DNA of 32,232 nt from Sulfurovum sp. (GCA_026990595.1 JALXCZ010000026.1:22331-54562), one strand, 5' to 3'; positions 17,252 to 25,562 are shown, counted from the stretch's first letter. Program-made: numbers and translations. Notes: generated by a model not told the origin, from the sequence alone.

Positions 17252-17282
17252 TTTCACTCGATGCTCTGGATTGTACTTTGGT

Positions 17283-17290
17283 GGGGGGGG
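17283..17290. other. poly-G tract (8 G)
   Basis: A run of eight G lies between the cyclotransferase promoter and the tRNA cluster. No clear ORF crosses it in the window. Similar G tracts cause phase variation in Campylobacter, but here no coding effect is visible. Confidence 0.5.
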
Positions 17291-17379
17291 AATATGTGGG
17301 GAGAACGAGTATAGTAAAATAGCTTAAATGCTCTCAAGTTACGCTGTATTGGGACTTAGTTTGGATTGTTTAAAAATGA

Positions 17380-17467
17380 TGGCCGGGAGAGGGGGATTCG
17401 AACCCCCGGAGGTATTACCCTCACCGGTTTTCAAGACCGGCACGTTCAACCGCTCCGACATCTCCCG
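17380..17467 (-). tRNA. tRNA-Ser (UGA)
   Basis: Acceptor arms CGGGAGA and TCTCCCG pair fully; the anticodon loop is CTTGAAA with anticodon TGA (complement of 17431-17433), a long variable arm is present as in serine tRNAs, and CCA is encoded (17380-17382). It is the last gene of a minus-strand cluster of four tRNAs and the one nearest to the accessory region. Confidence 0.95.
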
Positions 17468-17520
17468 ACAATGTAGTAGAAATAGAATTCTATCCAAAAA
17501 AAATAAAATCCAGTTTATTA

Positions 17521-17596
17521 TGGAGGAGCCAACCAGACTCGAACTGGTGAATAGCAGATTTGCAATCTACGGCCTTACCAACTTGGCGATGGCTCC
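17521..17596 (-). tRNA. tRNA-Cys (GCA)
   Basis: Acceptor GGAGCCA/TGGCTCC, anticodon GCA in a TTGCAAA loop, normal short variable loop, and encoded CCA at 17521-17523. 76 nt. Confidence 0.95.
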
Positions 17597-17605
17597 ATAT
17601 TTTGG

Positions 17606-17692
17606 TGGTACCCGGAGCCGGACTTGAACCGGCACGGTCGCAATGACCGGGGGATTTTAAGTCCCCTGTGTCTACCATTCCACCACCCGGGC
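17606..17692 (-). tRNA. tRNA-Leu (UAA)
   Basis: Anticodon loop CTTAAAA between GGGGA and TCCCC stems gives anticodon TAA; a long variable arm is present as in leucine tRNAs, T-arm with GTTCAAG, and encoded CCA at 17606-17608. Acceptor closes with G-U pairs at both ends. 87 nt. Confidence 0.95.
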
Positions 17693-17779
17693 TTATTTGG
17701 TACCAAACTTATTTTAAAAGGTAAACTCTTCATATTTCTATAAAATTCAATGATTTTACCAAGAAGATACTGTTGTTCA

Positions 17780-17854
17780 TGGAGCGGGCGAAGGGAATCG
17801 AACCCTCTACCCCAACCTTGGCAAGGTTATGCTCTACCGATGAGCTACGCCCGC
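17780..17854 (-). tRNA. tRNA-Gly (GCC)
   Basis: Acceptor GCGGGCG/CGCCCGC, anticodon GCC in the loop TTGCCAA, T-arm with GTTCGAT, and encoded CCA at 17780-17782. First gene of the cluster in transcription order Gly, Leu, Cys, Ser. 75 nt. Confidence 0.95.
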
Positions 17855-17934
17855 ATATCCATACAATTAAAGAAAATAACCTAAAATTGGAGTGCGATTA
17901 TAGCTAATTTTTTTTTAAAAGTAAATAGTATTTG

Positions 17935-17943
17935 TGCTATAAT
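17935..17943 (+). promoter_or_regulatory. ilvD extended -10 promoter
   Basis: TGCTATAAT, an extended -10, lies 30 bp before the ilvD ATG; no good -35 is seen in the T/A-rich stretch upstream. AAAGG at about 17961 serves as ribosome binding site. Confidence 0.6.
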
Positions 17944-17973
17944 CCCAAAAACCATAATTAAAGGCTCAAAACA

Positions 17974-19662
17974 ATGAGAAGTGACGAGATAAAACAGGGG
18001 TTTTCCAGAGCTCCACATCGATCTTTGCTCCGTGCAACAGGCGTAAAAGATGAAGATTTTGCAAAACCGTTTATTGGTGTGGCAAACTCATTTATAGAAA
18101 TAATTCCGGGACATTTTTTCTTAAATAAAGTAGCGGAAGTGATCAAAGAAGAGATCCGCGCCAACGGGTGTGTACCTTTTGAATTCAACACGATCGGTGT
18201 AGATGACGGGATCGCCATGGGGCACGATGGTATGCTCTACTCTCTGCCAAGTCGTGAGATCATCGCCAACTCCATAGAGACGGTCATGAATGCTCATAAA
18301 CTGGATGCGATGATCGCTATTCCCAACTGTGACAAGATCGTTCCGGGTATGATCATGGGTGCGTTGCGTGTGAATGTACCTACTGTATTTGTAAGTGGTG
18401 GACCGATGGCTGCCGGGCACATGAATGACGGCACACCTATTGATCTTGCAACAGTTTTTGAAGGTGTCGGAGAATATGAAGCCGGAGAGATCACTGAAGA
18501 GACGCTGACTGAAATGGAATGCAATGCTTGTCCAAGTGGGGGTTCATGTTCAGGGATGTTTACAGCAAATTCCATGAATACACTCATGGAAGCAATGGGA
18601 ATTGCCCTTCCTGGGAACGGTACCATTCTTGCATTGACTCCTGAGAGGACGGAACTTTACAAAAAAGCCGCAAGACGCATCTGTGAGATCGCGAAATCTG
18701 AAGCAGCAGAGCGTGAAAAGTTCCGCATGCGAAACATCCTGGACGAAAATGCCGTACGTAATGCATTTGCAGTCGATATGGCTATGGGCGGATCTTCCAA
18801 TACTGTACTGCATATGCTTGCCATTGCAAAAGAGGCAGAAGTTGATTTTAATCTCAAAGATATTAATGCTATCTCCAAGCGTGTTTCACATATTGCCAAG
18901 ATCTCTCCATCGTTGACAACCGTACATATGGAAGATATTAACAAAGCCGGCGGGGTGAATGCGGTCATGCATGAAATGATGAAACGCGGAGATAATATTT
19001 TACTTGATAACCTCAGTATTAGCGGTGAAACACTGTATGAAAAAGTAAAAGATGCAAAGATCTTAGATACCCACATCATTCATACGATCGACAATCCCTA
19101 CTCCAAAGTAGGTGGACTTGCAATTCTTTACGGAAATCTTGCAGAACAGGGTGCCGTCATTAAAACAGCTGGGATCACAGGAGACAGAGCCTTTACCGGG
19201 ACAGCAGTATGTTTTAATTCTCAGGATGAAGCTATCAAGGGGATCATCGGAGGAAAAGTAAAAGCAGGAAATGTGGTAGTAATACGCTATGAAGGTCCTC
19301 GGGGCGGTCCCGGAATGCAGGAGATGCTCTCTCCTACCTCTCTGATCATGGGTATGGGTCTTGGAGATGATGTAGCACTTATTACCGATGGACGATTCTC
19401 CGGAGCTACAAGAGGAGCCAGTATCGGGCACGTAAGTCCTGAAGCGGCAGAAGGTGGTCTTATAGGATTACTGGAAGATGGGGATGAGATCCATCTTGAT
19501 GTAGACAAATATATCTTACAGGCAAACATCAGCGATGAAGAGATTGCAAAGAGAAGAGCAAATTTTAAGCCGTTTGTCAAACCATTAAAGAGTAAATGGT
19601 TAAGACAGTATAGAGCATTAGTTACCAATGCGAGCAATGGAGCGGTATTGGAAGCAGAATAG
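17974..19662 (+). CDS. ilvD: dihydroxy-acid dehydratase
   Basis: 562 residues, the normal length. IlvD dehydrates 2,3-dihydroxy-3-methyl acids to 2-keto acids in valine, leucine and isoleucine synthesis. Visible family motifs: [11 protein letters not shown] (77-87), NCDKIVPGM (118-126; C119), [17 protein letters not shown] (cluster Cys near the middle), [12 protein letters not shown] and [10 protein letters not shown] near the C terminus. The NSF-x-x-I-x-PGH segment (38-47) carries Gly-His rather than Cys, as in the E. coli enzyme. It stands alone on the plus strand, with its own promoter and a hairpin after the stop, diverging from the tRNA cluster. Confidence 0.97.
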   Translation: MRSDEIKQGFSRAPHRSLLRATGVKDEDFAKPFIGVANSFIEIIPGHFFLNKVAEVIKEEIRANGCVPFEFNTIGVDDGIAMGHDGMLYSLPSREIIANSIETVMNAHKLDAMIAIPNCDKIVPGMIMGALRVNVPTVFVSGGPMAAGHMNDGTPIDLATVFEGVGEYEAGEITEETLTEMECNACPSGGSCSGMFTANSMNTLMEAMGIALPGNGTILALTPERTELYKKAARRICEIAKSEAAEREKFRMRNILDENAVRNAFAVDMAMGGSSNTVLHMLAIAKEAEVDFNLKDINAISKRVSHIAKISPSLTTVHMEDINKAGGVNAVMHEMMKRGDNILLDNLSISGETLYEKVKDAKILDTHIIHTIDNPYSKVGGLAILYGNLAEQGAVIKTAGITGDRAFTGTAVCFNSQDEAIKGIIGGKVKAGNVVVIRYEGPRGGPGMQEMLSPTSLIMGMGLGDDVALITDGRFSGATRGASIGHVSPEAAEGGLIGLLEDGDEIHLDVDKYILQANISDEEIAKRRANFKPFVKPLKSKWLRQYRALVTNASNGAVLEAE

Positions 19663-19681
19663 GAGCTTCTCAATGAAGCTC
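19663..19681 (+). terminator. hairpin after ilvD
   Basis: GAGCTTC (19663-19669) and GAAGCTC (19675-19681) form a 7-bp stem with loop TCAAT, followed by ACTATTTTA. The T tract is weak; it may serve both converging genes. Confidence 0.55.
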
Positions 19682-19707
19682 ACTATTTTATATAGAGATA
19701 AGTGATT

Positions 19708-20859
19708 TTACGATGCAGAGGCAAATCTTCTTGCCACTTTGAATCTATGGGAATAGAACGGTTTACTCAAGCTCGTTATAATGACTTTTTTCTTTGCTGA
19801 ACTTGCATGAATGAATTTTCCGTTCCCGATGTAGATACCTACATGGTTCACATAGCCTCTATGTCCTTTAGAGGTATCAAAAAAGATAAGATCTCCAGGT
19901 CTTAGCTGGCTTCTTGCAATACGTTTACCTACTTTTGACTGAGCGATTGCTCTTCTTGGCAGATTGATTCCGTTCTTTTTATAGACATAGGTCGTCAATC
20001 CTGAACAATCAAATGTATTATTGCTTCCTGTTGCACCCCAAACATACCTTTTCCCCAACTTCTTCTTTGCCAGTTTTGTGATCTTTGTCGGTTTTGCATT
20101 CATTTTAGAAAAGCCGATATTTGGCTGTGCTGCTTTAAAAAAGATATCATCCATCGTATATTTTGTACGTAACCGTCTTTTAATACGTTTGCTTGGCATT
20201 GATATTGCATGTCTGTTGATCGCTGTTCGGAGTATTCTGTTGGATCTTTTGTTCTTTACTGATTTTTTTACACTTTTTTTTGCTTTGAGAAATTTCTTTT
20301 TATTTTTTGAAATAGCTGCAATTTTAAGTTTTTTCTTCGTTATTTCTGCTGTTACTTCTTTCTTTTTATTCGGGAAATAGGTATTTTTGGGAACTTTCAG
20401 TACTCTTCCGAGTTTAAGTCTTTCTCCTCTTTTCAATCCATTGGCTTTTTTAACTTCCGCAATAGTTGTATGGTGTTTATGGGCGATCGTAAAAAGTGTA
20501 TCTCCGTTTTTGATCGTATATTTCGCTATTTTGGCAGACTTCTTTATACGTATGGTTTTCTGTTTATTTTTTTGGGCAACTTTTACTTTTTGACTTTTCT
20601 TAGTCACTTTTACTATGTTTTTCTTTTTATCAGAGAAATAGGTATTTTGTGAAACCTTCAATACTCTTCCGAGTTTAAGTGTTTCTCCTTTTTTAAGTCC
20701 ATTGAGTTTTCTTACTTCCTCTATCGTGGTATGGTTCTTGTGTGCAATGGTATAAAGAGTCTCTCCATTTTTAATGGTATGTTTGACTGTCTTTACGGCG
20801 GCATGGGTTGTTACGGCAGTAAGAGACAAGGTTAATAATAATGTATAAAGTTTTTTCAA
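19708..20859 (-). CDS. LysM-LysM-NlpC/P60 cell-wall peptidase
   Basis: 383 residues. A signal peptide (1-20, cleavage after THA or A) exports it; two LysM repeats (about 26-70 and 113-157) with near-identical NGETLYTIAHKNHTTI/NGDTLFTIAHKHHTTI cores bind peptidoglycan, separated and followed by strongly lysine-rich linkers. The C-terminal NlpC/P60 domain (about 262-380) has the catalytic Cys in FDCSGL, His in VNHVGIYIG and third polar residue His in FIHASS. It cleaves peptide bonds in peptidoglycan stems and is probably involved in growth or daughter-cell separation. The start is TTG at 20859 with AGGAG upstream on the minus strand; no in-frame ATG is available there. Confidence 0.9.
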   Translation of the reverse strand: MKKLYTLLLTLSLTAVTTHAAVKTVKHTIKNGETLYTIAHKNHTTIEEVRKLNGLKKGETLKLGRVLKVSQNTYFSDKKKNIVKVTKKSQKVKVAQKNKQKTIRIKKSAKIAKYTIKNGDTLFTIAHKHHTTIAEVKKANGLKRGERLKLGRVLKVPKNTYFPNKKKEVTAEITKKKLKIAAISKNKKKFLKAKKSVKKSVKNKRSNRILRTAINRHAISMPSKRIKRRLRTKYTMDDIFFKAAQPNIGFSKMNAKPTKITKLAKKKLGKRYVWGATGSNNTFDCSGLTTYVYKKNGINLPRRAIAQSKVGKRIARSQLRPGDLIFFDTSKGHRGYVNHVGIYIGNGKFIHASSAKKKVIITSLSKPFYSHRFKVARRFASAS

Positions 20860-21033
20860 TGCATACTCCTAATAAATTGAAACAGTGACAGGATAATAAA
20901 AATCCATACTAAAAAATATGTGTAATTGTAACGATAGTTGATTAATCAAAAATAAACGTGAATTTAAATATGGCTTAAAGCTATACACACACTTTTAAGC
21001 ATAGCAAAAAAATGTCAAAAAATGTCAAATTTT

Positions 21034-22716
21034 TTATGTGTTTTTTCTCTTTAGCTGTTGTACCATATAATCCCCTACTCTTAAAGCATTCGCATAGATC
21101 GTCCAAGTATAGGGTACCGATCCGCCAGTAGGCATAAACGCAGCATCTGCAACAAAAAGATTAGGCACATCATGTGCCTGACAGTATTTGTTCAATACCG
21201 ACGTCTTGGGATCATTCCCAAAACGGCACCCGCCCGCTACCAGATTCTGAGGTGGAGCTGAAGAGACAGAAGAATAAATATTTTTTGCGCCCATCTCTTC
21301 CAATACTTTTTCACATTTTTTTGCAATATAGCTTCCTACTTTCAGATCATGGGGATGCCCCTCAAGACGCAGTTTTCCGACAGGCATACCGTATTTGTCT
21401 TTATGCGTAGGATCAAGTGCTACAAAACAGTTGTCGTTAGGAAGCCAGTCATTAAAAATTTCAAAGCGGATGCTTTTACTTTGGGTAAAACGTTTCACCA
21501 GCTTCTCTCCCAATGCCTTACCCCAGACCATATGCCCCTCTTCTTCATTATCTTTACGTGCCCGGGAAATGATATTTTGATGTTCGAACATGAACTCGAC
21601 CAGTCCACCTTTGAATTTACCGTCCCACCAATGATCGACAAAATACCAATCCAAAATGGAGCGGTTGACAAAAAATCCTGTCTGCATCAATGCCTCAAAT
21701 TTGATCTCTTTAAGGCTGTCCTGATGCAGTTCCCCCTGCCCGGAACCACCTGCTGAAAAAACAAGATTCTTTCCTAACTCTCCACTGCTGTTGGCAAGTC
21801 CGTCAGGATGATACCTGTTTGCCGAATTAAGCAGCAACCTTGCACTCTCATGTGCCTGTGCCGCAACAACGAACATCTTTGCAAAGATCTTTTTCTCTTT
21901 GCCTGTGATCGTATTAACAACAAGGGCATACTCTACTGCCTCTTTTTTGCCTGCATGTAACTTTTTGACATAGGTATTGCTCATCAGTGTAAGGTTGCCT
22001 GTTGCCAATGCCGGCTTGAGCAGTGCTTCTCTTGAACTGCTTTTTGCCCCGGAACTGCAACCGTAACTTCCACAGAAGTTGGAATAGTAACAGGCATTTC
22101 GATGCCCTTTGTCCTGGGAGAGTACAGCACGGGGTGTGACCAGCGGTACAATATTAAGATGCCTGCAGCTTTTATCGATCAGTTTTACTACATCATTCTC
22201 TTTGGTCGGAGGCTGAGGAAAATCAGAAGTGCTTCTGGGCGGCTCATAGGGATGTTCTTCCGCTTTCCCCGATATACCTACCAACTCTTCTGCCAAGGTA
22301 TAGTATGGTTCCAACTCTTCATACGAGATAGGCCAGTCCACAACATTGGCACCCCTGATCTCACCATATTTGCTTTTAAGTCTGAAATCATCCGGATGCA
22401 TACGGTGCAGCATACCACTCATAAAATTCGAAGATCCCCCAACAATATTACCATTCCAAAAACTCCAACCTGACTCATAGGTAGGCGTTGCAACCCATTT
22501 GCCTTCTACCTTTTCTTCTATAGTATGGTATTCTTCAAAAAGGTTTGGGGTCACGATATCTCTGCGACAGTATGCCAACTCATCTTTAGAAAATTCTTCT
22601 CTTTGAATAAGTCTTCCTTTTTCCAGAACCGCTACTTTGTAACCTGCTTTGCATAGTGTATAGGCAACTGCTCCGCCACTGGCTCCGGAACCTACAATAA
22701 GTACATCATACTTCAT
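21034..22716 (-). CDS. GMC-family FAD oxidoreductase (gluconate/sorbitol dehydrogenase-like large subunit)
   Basis: The ATG at 22716 gives a 560-residue protein whose FAD-binding motif VGSGASGGAVAYTL begins at residue 8, as expected; the longer frame to 22776 adds an unrelated overlap. The C-terminal block GGCRFGNDPKTSVLN with NLFVADAAFMPTGG and a final AN-A-LR-GDYM corresponds to the GMC C-terminal signature. It overlaps the small-subunit gene by 4 bp (ATGA). Such pairs oxidise sugars, alcohols or sugar acids in the periplasm or at the membrane; export would depend on the Tat-like signal of the small partner. The substrate is unknown, and the usual cytochrome c subunit is not adjacent. Confidence 0.88.
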   Translation of the reverse strand: MKYDVLIVGSGASGGAVAYTLCKAGYKVAVLEKGRLIQREEFSKDELAYCRRDIVTPNLFEEYHTIEEKVEGKWVATPTYESGWSFWNGNIVGGSSNFMSGMLHRMHPDDFRLKSKYGEIRGANVVDWPISYEELEPYYTLAEELVGISGKAEEHPYEPPRSTSDFPQPPTKENDVVKLIDKSCRHLNIVPLVTPRAVLSQDKGHRNACYYSNFCGSYGCSSGAKSSSREALLKPALATGNLTLMSNTYVKKLHAGKKEAVEYALVVNTITGKEKKIFAKMFVVAAQAHESARLLLNSANRYHPDGLANSSGELGKNLVFSAGGSGQGELHQDSLKEIKFEALMQTGFFVNRSILDWYFVDHWWDGKFKGGLVEFMFEHQNIISRARKDNEEEGHMVWGKALGEKLVKRFTQSKSIRFEIFNDWLPNDNCFVALDPTHKDKYGMPVGKLRLEGHPHDLKVGSYIAKKCEKVLEEMGAKNIYSSVSSAPPQNLVAGGCRFGNDPKTSVLNKYCQAHDVPNLFVADAAFMPTGGSVPYTWTIYANALRVGDYMVQQLKRKNT

Positions 22717-23216
22717 AATGCTATATACCTTGTTCTGGGTCTTGGTTGTCCGCCATAGGCACGTAATGCCTTCCACCCGGACTCTTGAATATTTGAGCCA
22801 TAAACAGGGTCACTGAAAAGCCCCTCCATACTCAGTGTCATGATCCTTTCGATCCAACTTTTTCCATATTCTGTCTTTTCATAAGCACGTAAAGCCTTCT
22901 CTTTTTGGCTCATTGATAAAGAGGGGAATCTGCCTTTTTCACGGATCTGCAGCTCTTTTGCCCCCTCTATGACAAATGCTCTGATATCTCTATCGTAACT
23001 TTGATCTCCTATAGTTTCAAACAGAAACTGTGTTAGCTGCATAGATTTAGCTGAAGGTATAGTATTTCCCTCGGGAAACAGATGCTCCTGCACCGCCTGG
23101 ATCGTTGCTTCTGTTTCCTTTTGCTGCTTAGAGGGAAGCAATGAGCGCTTTCCTGAAAGATGAGAAGAGAGTCCGAACAGTGAGCCTAAAATCAAAAAAT
23201 TTCTTCTTTTCATCAT
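22713..23216 (-). CDS. gluconate 2-dehydrogenase subunit 3-like protein
   Basis: 167 residues. The N terminus KRRNFLILGSLFGLSS resembles a twin-arginine signal (RR followed by a hydrophobic stretch). The remainder matches the gluconate 2-dehydrogenase subunit 3 family in layout (FPEGNTIPSA-type start, helical body, GS-x-x-x-GW-x-ALRAYGGQP near the end). It is the chaperone or export partner of the GMC subunit encoded directly downstream, with a 4-bp overlap. The start could be the first or second Met of MM. Confidence 0.8.
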   Translation of the reverse strand: MMKRRNFLILGSLFGLSSHLSGKRSLLPSKQQKETEATIQAVQEHLFPEGNTIPSAKSMQLTQFLFETIGDQSYDRDIRAFVIEGAKELQIREKGRFPSLSMSQKEKALRAYEKTEYGKSWIERIMTLSMEGLFSDPVYGSNIQESGWKALRAYGGQPRPRTRYIAL

Positions 23217-23345
23217 GATACTCTTTCTATATTTTTTACCATACTATCTGTTTTTTGTGTACTCTAAGTGCAATGACTACACACTCTTTACACAAATATG
23301 ATATTATACTTGTATCTGTTAACTAAACACATTAAGGAGAATAAA

Positions 23346-23567
23346 ATGAAAAAGTTAATTTTCGCTTCAATACTTGGACTTGCTCTCGTTGCTTTTACAG
23401 GATGTACTACAGGAAATGATGCTAATGCCGGAATGAAATGTCAGGCAGGCAAATGTCAAACCGGGAAATGCAAAGGTGCCAAGAAATGTTCTGCCAGCGG
23501 CAAATGTGCCAGTGCCAAAAAAGTAGCTAAAAAGTGTGCTGCAGGCAAATGTTCCAGCGGGAAGTAA
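23346..23567 (+). CDS. GKC-repeat cysteine-rich lipoprotein (HvfA-like precursor candidate)
   Basis: The start at 23346 follows AAGGAGAAT; the upstream in-frame codons to 23298 lack a ribosome binding site. 73 residues: signal peptide with lipobox AFTGC, then a lysine-rich mature part with seven Cys in repeated KCQ-GKC-KC units. The pattern resembles the GKC/EGKCG repeats of HvfA/bufferin-type RiPP precursors, which bind copper or other metals after modification of Cys. Metal binding is inferred from composition. It is the first of three paralogues (23346, 23628, 24487). Confidence 0.72.
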   Translation: MKKLIFASILGLALVAFTGCTTGNDANAGMKCQAGKCQTGKCKGAKKCSASGKCASAKKVAKKCAAGKCSSGK

Positions 23568-23581
23568 TACTTTGGTAAGCC

Positions 23582-23604
23582 AAACATACTACGATTGTAT
23601 GTTT
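23582..23604 (+). promoter_or_regulatory. hairpin between the first two GKC genes
   Basis: AAACATAC (23582-23589) and GTATGTTT (23597-23604) form an 8-bp stem with a 7-nt loop, without a T tract. It could modulate read-through or mRNA stability, or be an operator. Confidence 0.5.
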
Positions 23605-23627
23605 ACAAAACAGAATAAAGGACTTAC

Positions 23628-23813
23628 ATGAAAAAGATACTTTTAAGCGCATTGCTTGGATTTGCACTCATGACTTTAACCGGTTGTTATGACTCTAAAA
23701 GTGGTGCTACCAAAACAGAAGCAAAAAAATGCCAATCCGGAAAATGCGGTGAGGGTAAATGTAGTGATGCTAAAAAAGCTGAATCTAAAAAAGCAGAAAC
23801 ACCTGCAAAATAA
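23628..23813 (+). CDS. small GKCGEGKC lipoprotein (HvfA-like precursor candidate)
   Basis: 61 residues with signal peptide and lipobox TLTGC, then CQSGKCGEGKCSDAKK and a K/E/A-rich tail. Three Cys in GKC spacing fit the EGKCG core described for HvfA-type precursors. AAAGGA lies before the ATG. It sits 60 bp after the first GKC gene, so it is probably co-transcribed. Function inferred: metal binding or metal-stress protection in the envelope. Confidence 0.68.
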   Translation: MKKILLSALLGFALMTLTGCYDSKSGATKTEAKKCQSGKCGEGKCSDAKKAESKKAETPAK

Positions 23814-23818
23814 AACAG

Positions 23819-23842
23819 TGTAGGAATCTAATCATTCCTACA
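23819..23842 (+). terminator. hairpin after the second GKC gene
   Basis: TGTAGGAAT (23819-23827) and ATTCCTACA (23834-23842) form a perfect 9-bp stem with a 6-nt loop. The following sequence is not a clean T tract, so termination may be weak. Confidence 0.6.
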
Positions 23843-23974
23843 TCAGAAAACTTTCTTCTGCATTTTACTTTAGGGTAAAGTGCTGCTCATTCTACCTGCA
23901 ATCTTCTCTTATATTTATTGATCATACATTTTCTGAATACACAGATATTACACGTGCTTCATACTATACTTGTC

Positions 23975-24015
23975 TTGTATCAAAATTTGAAAAACAATCT
24001 TCTACTTAGATACAA
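23975..24015 (+). promoter_or_regulatory. inverted repeat in front of the DoxX gene
   Basis: TTGTATC (23975-23981) and GATACAA (24009-24015) are exact inverted repeats downstream of a possible -10 TATACT (about 23965). They may be an operator or leader stem. A strong AAGGAGG ribosome binding site follows. Confidence 0.4.
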
Positions 24016-24038
24016 ACCTATGAGGAAGGAGGTATAGT

Positions 24039-24476
24039 ATGTTAAAAAACATATACCCACTCACAAAAAATATACTAAGTTACGGACAAAGCCTTTCGCT
24101 TCTGTTAGCGAGACTTGCTGTTGCCTATGGATTTTATGAACCTGCCATGCAAAAATGGTCGGATATAGACAGTGTGGCAACATGGTTCGGATCTATCGGT
24201 ATCCCTTTCCCTACCCTGAATGCCTATATGGCTGCCAGTACGGAACTGACAGGTGTCATTCTTTTAACACTAGGACTTTTTACCAGACTGATCTCGATCC
24301 CGTTAATGGTCATTATGGTAGTAGCCATTACTACTGTACATTTGGCACACGGTTTTTCTGCAGGTGATAACGGATTTGAGATCCCAATGTATTACATGCT
24401 GTTTTTAGCAATATTTGCTTCATTTGGAGCCGGAAAATTTAGTTTGGATCACCTTTTATTCGGTGATGAACAATAA
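24039..24476 (+). CDS. DoxX-family membrane protein
   Basis: 145 residues with four hydrophobic helices (about 18-36, 60-82, 84-105, 118-136) and DoxX hallmarks: LLARLAVAYGFYEPAMQKW near the N terminus and TELTGVILLTLGLFTRL in the second helix. A strong AAGGAGG lies upstream. DoxX proteins are inner-membrane proteins of uncertain redox or electron role; they are the HvfD component in operons for GKC-type peptides. Its position between two GKC peptide genes supports a link with them. The next gene starts 10 bp later. Confidence 0.82.
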   Translation: MLKNIYPLTKNILSYGQSLSLLLARLAVAYGFYEPAMQKWSDIDSVATWFGSIGIPFPTLNAYMAASTELTGVILLTLGLFTRLISIPLMVIMVVAITTVHLAHGFSAGDNGFEIPMYYMLFLAIFASFGAGKFSLDHLLFGDEQ

Positions 24477-24486
24477 AGGAAATATG

Positions 24487-24744
24487 ATGAAAAAATTACT
24501 TCAATTAGGACTCATTCTTGTTGGCTCTGTTGCCCTCTCATTGACACTCTCAAGTGCAAAATGCGCTACAGGAGCAGATGCTCCAAAAACCATGAAAAAA
24601 TGCCAAAGTGGAAAATGCAGTGCCGGAAAATGCGGTGAAGCAGGCATGAAAGACGCTATGAAAAAAGAGATGAATGCAACAAAACCCTCCACAGAGAAAA
24701 AAGCACCGGCAAAAGGCAAATGTGGTGTAGGTAAATGCAGCTGA
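24487..24744 (+). CDS. GKC-repeat secreted peptide (HvfA-like precursor candidate)
   Basis: 85 residues from the second of two adjacent ATGs (24484, 24487), chosen because AGGA is 6 bp away; the first is also possible. Signal peptide 1-23, then KKCQSGKCSAGKCGEAG and a terminal KGKCGVGKCS separated by a K/A/E-rich linker. The CQSGKC core is shared with the gene at 23628. It directly follows doxX. Likely envelope metal-binding precursor; modification enzymes (DUF692/MNIO, DUF2063) are not in this window. Confidence 0.72.
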   Translation: MKKLLQLGLILVGSVALSLTLSSAKCATGADAPKTMKKCQSGKCSAGKCGEAGMKDAMKKEMNATKPSTEKKAPAKGKCGVGKCS

Positions 24745-24863
24745 TCTAACCCGCTGAAATACTTCTTCCTTTGCTGCCCCTTACATGGGGGGAGTCGGGT
24801 AACTTCACGATCTTTTCACAAATCATTGTATAATGCCTCTTATATTACTACAAAGGTATTTCC

Positions 24864-25349
24864 ATGAAACAACTCTTACTTACAATGATCCTGCTATTCT
24901 CTTTCTCTGGATGCCAGGATGCCAAAGAAAAACAGGCACAGCATGATGCTCAGGTGGCACAACAGGCTAAAGCAGAAGTTCTTGCTGAGCTTAAAGCGAA
25001 AGAGGAAGCCAAAAGAAAAAAAGAACTCGAAGCACAGAAAAACAGTAAACTCTCAAAGATCGGCATTACAGCCGAAGATGGCAAGATCATCATCGATACC
25101 AATAAAACCAGAGATTTTTTCAAAGATGTTGCAACAAAAATGAAGCATAAAATGGAAAAACTCTCCAACGATCTTGAACAGGGTATGATCAAAGATAAAA
25201 ATGCAGGCATAGAAGTAGATGAGACGCATATCAATATAGATTTGAACAAAACAAAAAGTTTTCTTGACAATTGGGGTGAAAAAATACAAGGATTCGTGAA
25301 AGAGTTTGATAATATTGCAAAAGAGATCAATAATACAGTTTCACACTAA
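24864..25349 (+). CDS. coiled-coil lipoprotein with duplicated unit
   Basis: 161 residues. Signal peptide with lipobox SFSGC (Cys 17), then a long charged coiled coil of K, E, A and Q (about 22-62). Residues about 66-105 and 113-152 are two copies of a unit: GITAEDGKIIIDTNKTRDFF and GIEVDETHINIDLNKTKSFL, each followed by an amphipathic helix. A -10 TATAAT lies about 30 bp upstream. Predicted to sit in the outer or inner membrane facing the periplasm. No known family recognised; convergent with rplT. Confidence 0.72.
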   Translation: MKQLLLTMILLFSFSGCQDAKEKQAQHDAQVAQQAKAEVLAELKAKEEAKRKKELEAQKNSKLSKIGITAEDGKIIIDTNKTRDFFKDVATKMKHKMEKLSNDLEQGMIKDKNAGIEVDETHINIDLNKTKSFLDNWGEKIQGFVKEFDNIAKEINNTVSH

Positions 25350-25358
25350 AGGATACCC

Positions 25359-25460
25359 ATGCAGCAAATAGATATGAATTCAGATGAATTTCAGACCGAA
25401 CTGGAAAAAACATGGACTTTTATAGAAAAAGTCACCATTACATCTTTAGAATTTGCATAA
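25359..25460 (+). CDS. 33-residue ORF or gene remnant
   Basis: ATG at 25359 after AAAGGA with good spacing, 10 bp after the lipoprotein stop, ending TAA 25458-25460. The acidic product has no recognisable motif. It may be the truncated first part of a lost gene. Confidence 0.3.
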   Translation: MQQIDMNSDEFQTELEKTWTFIEKVTITSLEFA

Positions 25461-25520
25461 GTAGACAATCCTATAAAGAAAATTTTAAATAAAAATTTGG
25501 AAAATAATTTAAGAGGGAAT

Positions 25521-25538
25521 GAGGAGCCAAGGCTCCTC
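25521..25538 (-). terminator. hairpin behind rplT
   Basis: GAGGAGC (25521-25527) and GCTCCTC (25532-25538) form a 7-bp GC-rich stem with loop CAAG, 25 bp beyond the rplT stop. The T-run in the minus-strand direction is poor, so termination strength is uncertain. Confidence 0.6.
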
Positions 25539-25562
25539 AAGAGATAACTAATTAATAGTTAA

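Noticed and set aside
17283-17290. Poly-G tract as a phase-variable switch for a gene
   Set aside because: No open reading frame of useful length crosses it in any frame I examined; kept only as a low-interest observation.
22717-22776. Longer N terminus of the GMC oxidoreductase
   Set aside because: It runs through the small-subunit gene and pushes the FAD motif away from the N terminus; ATG at 22716 is coupled to the small subunit stop.
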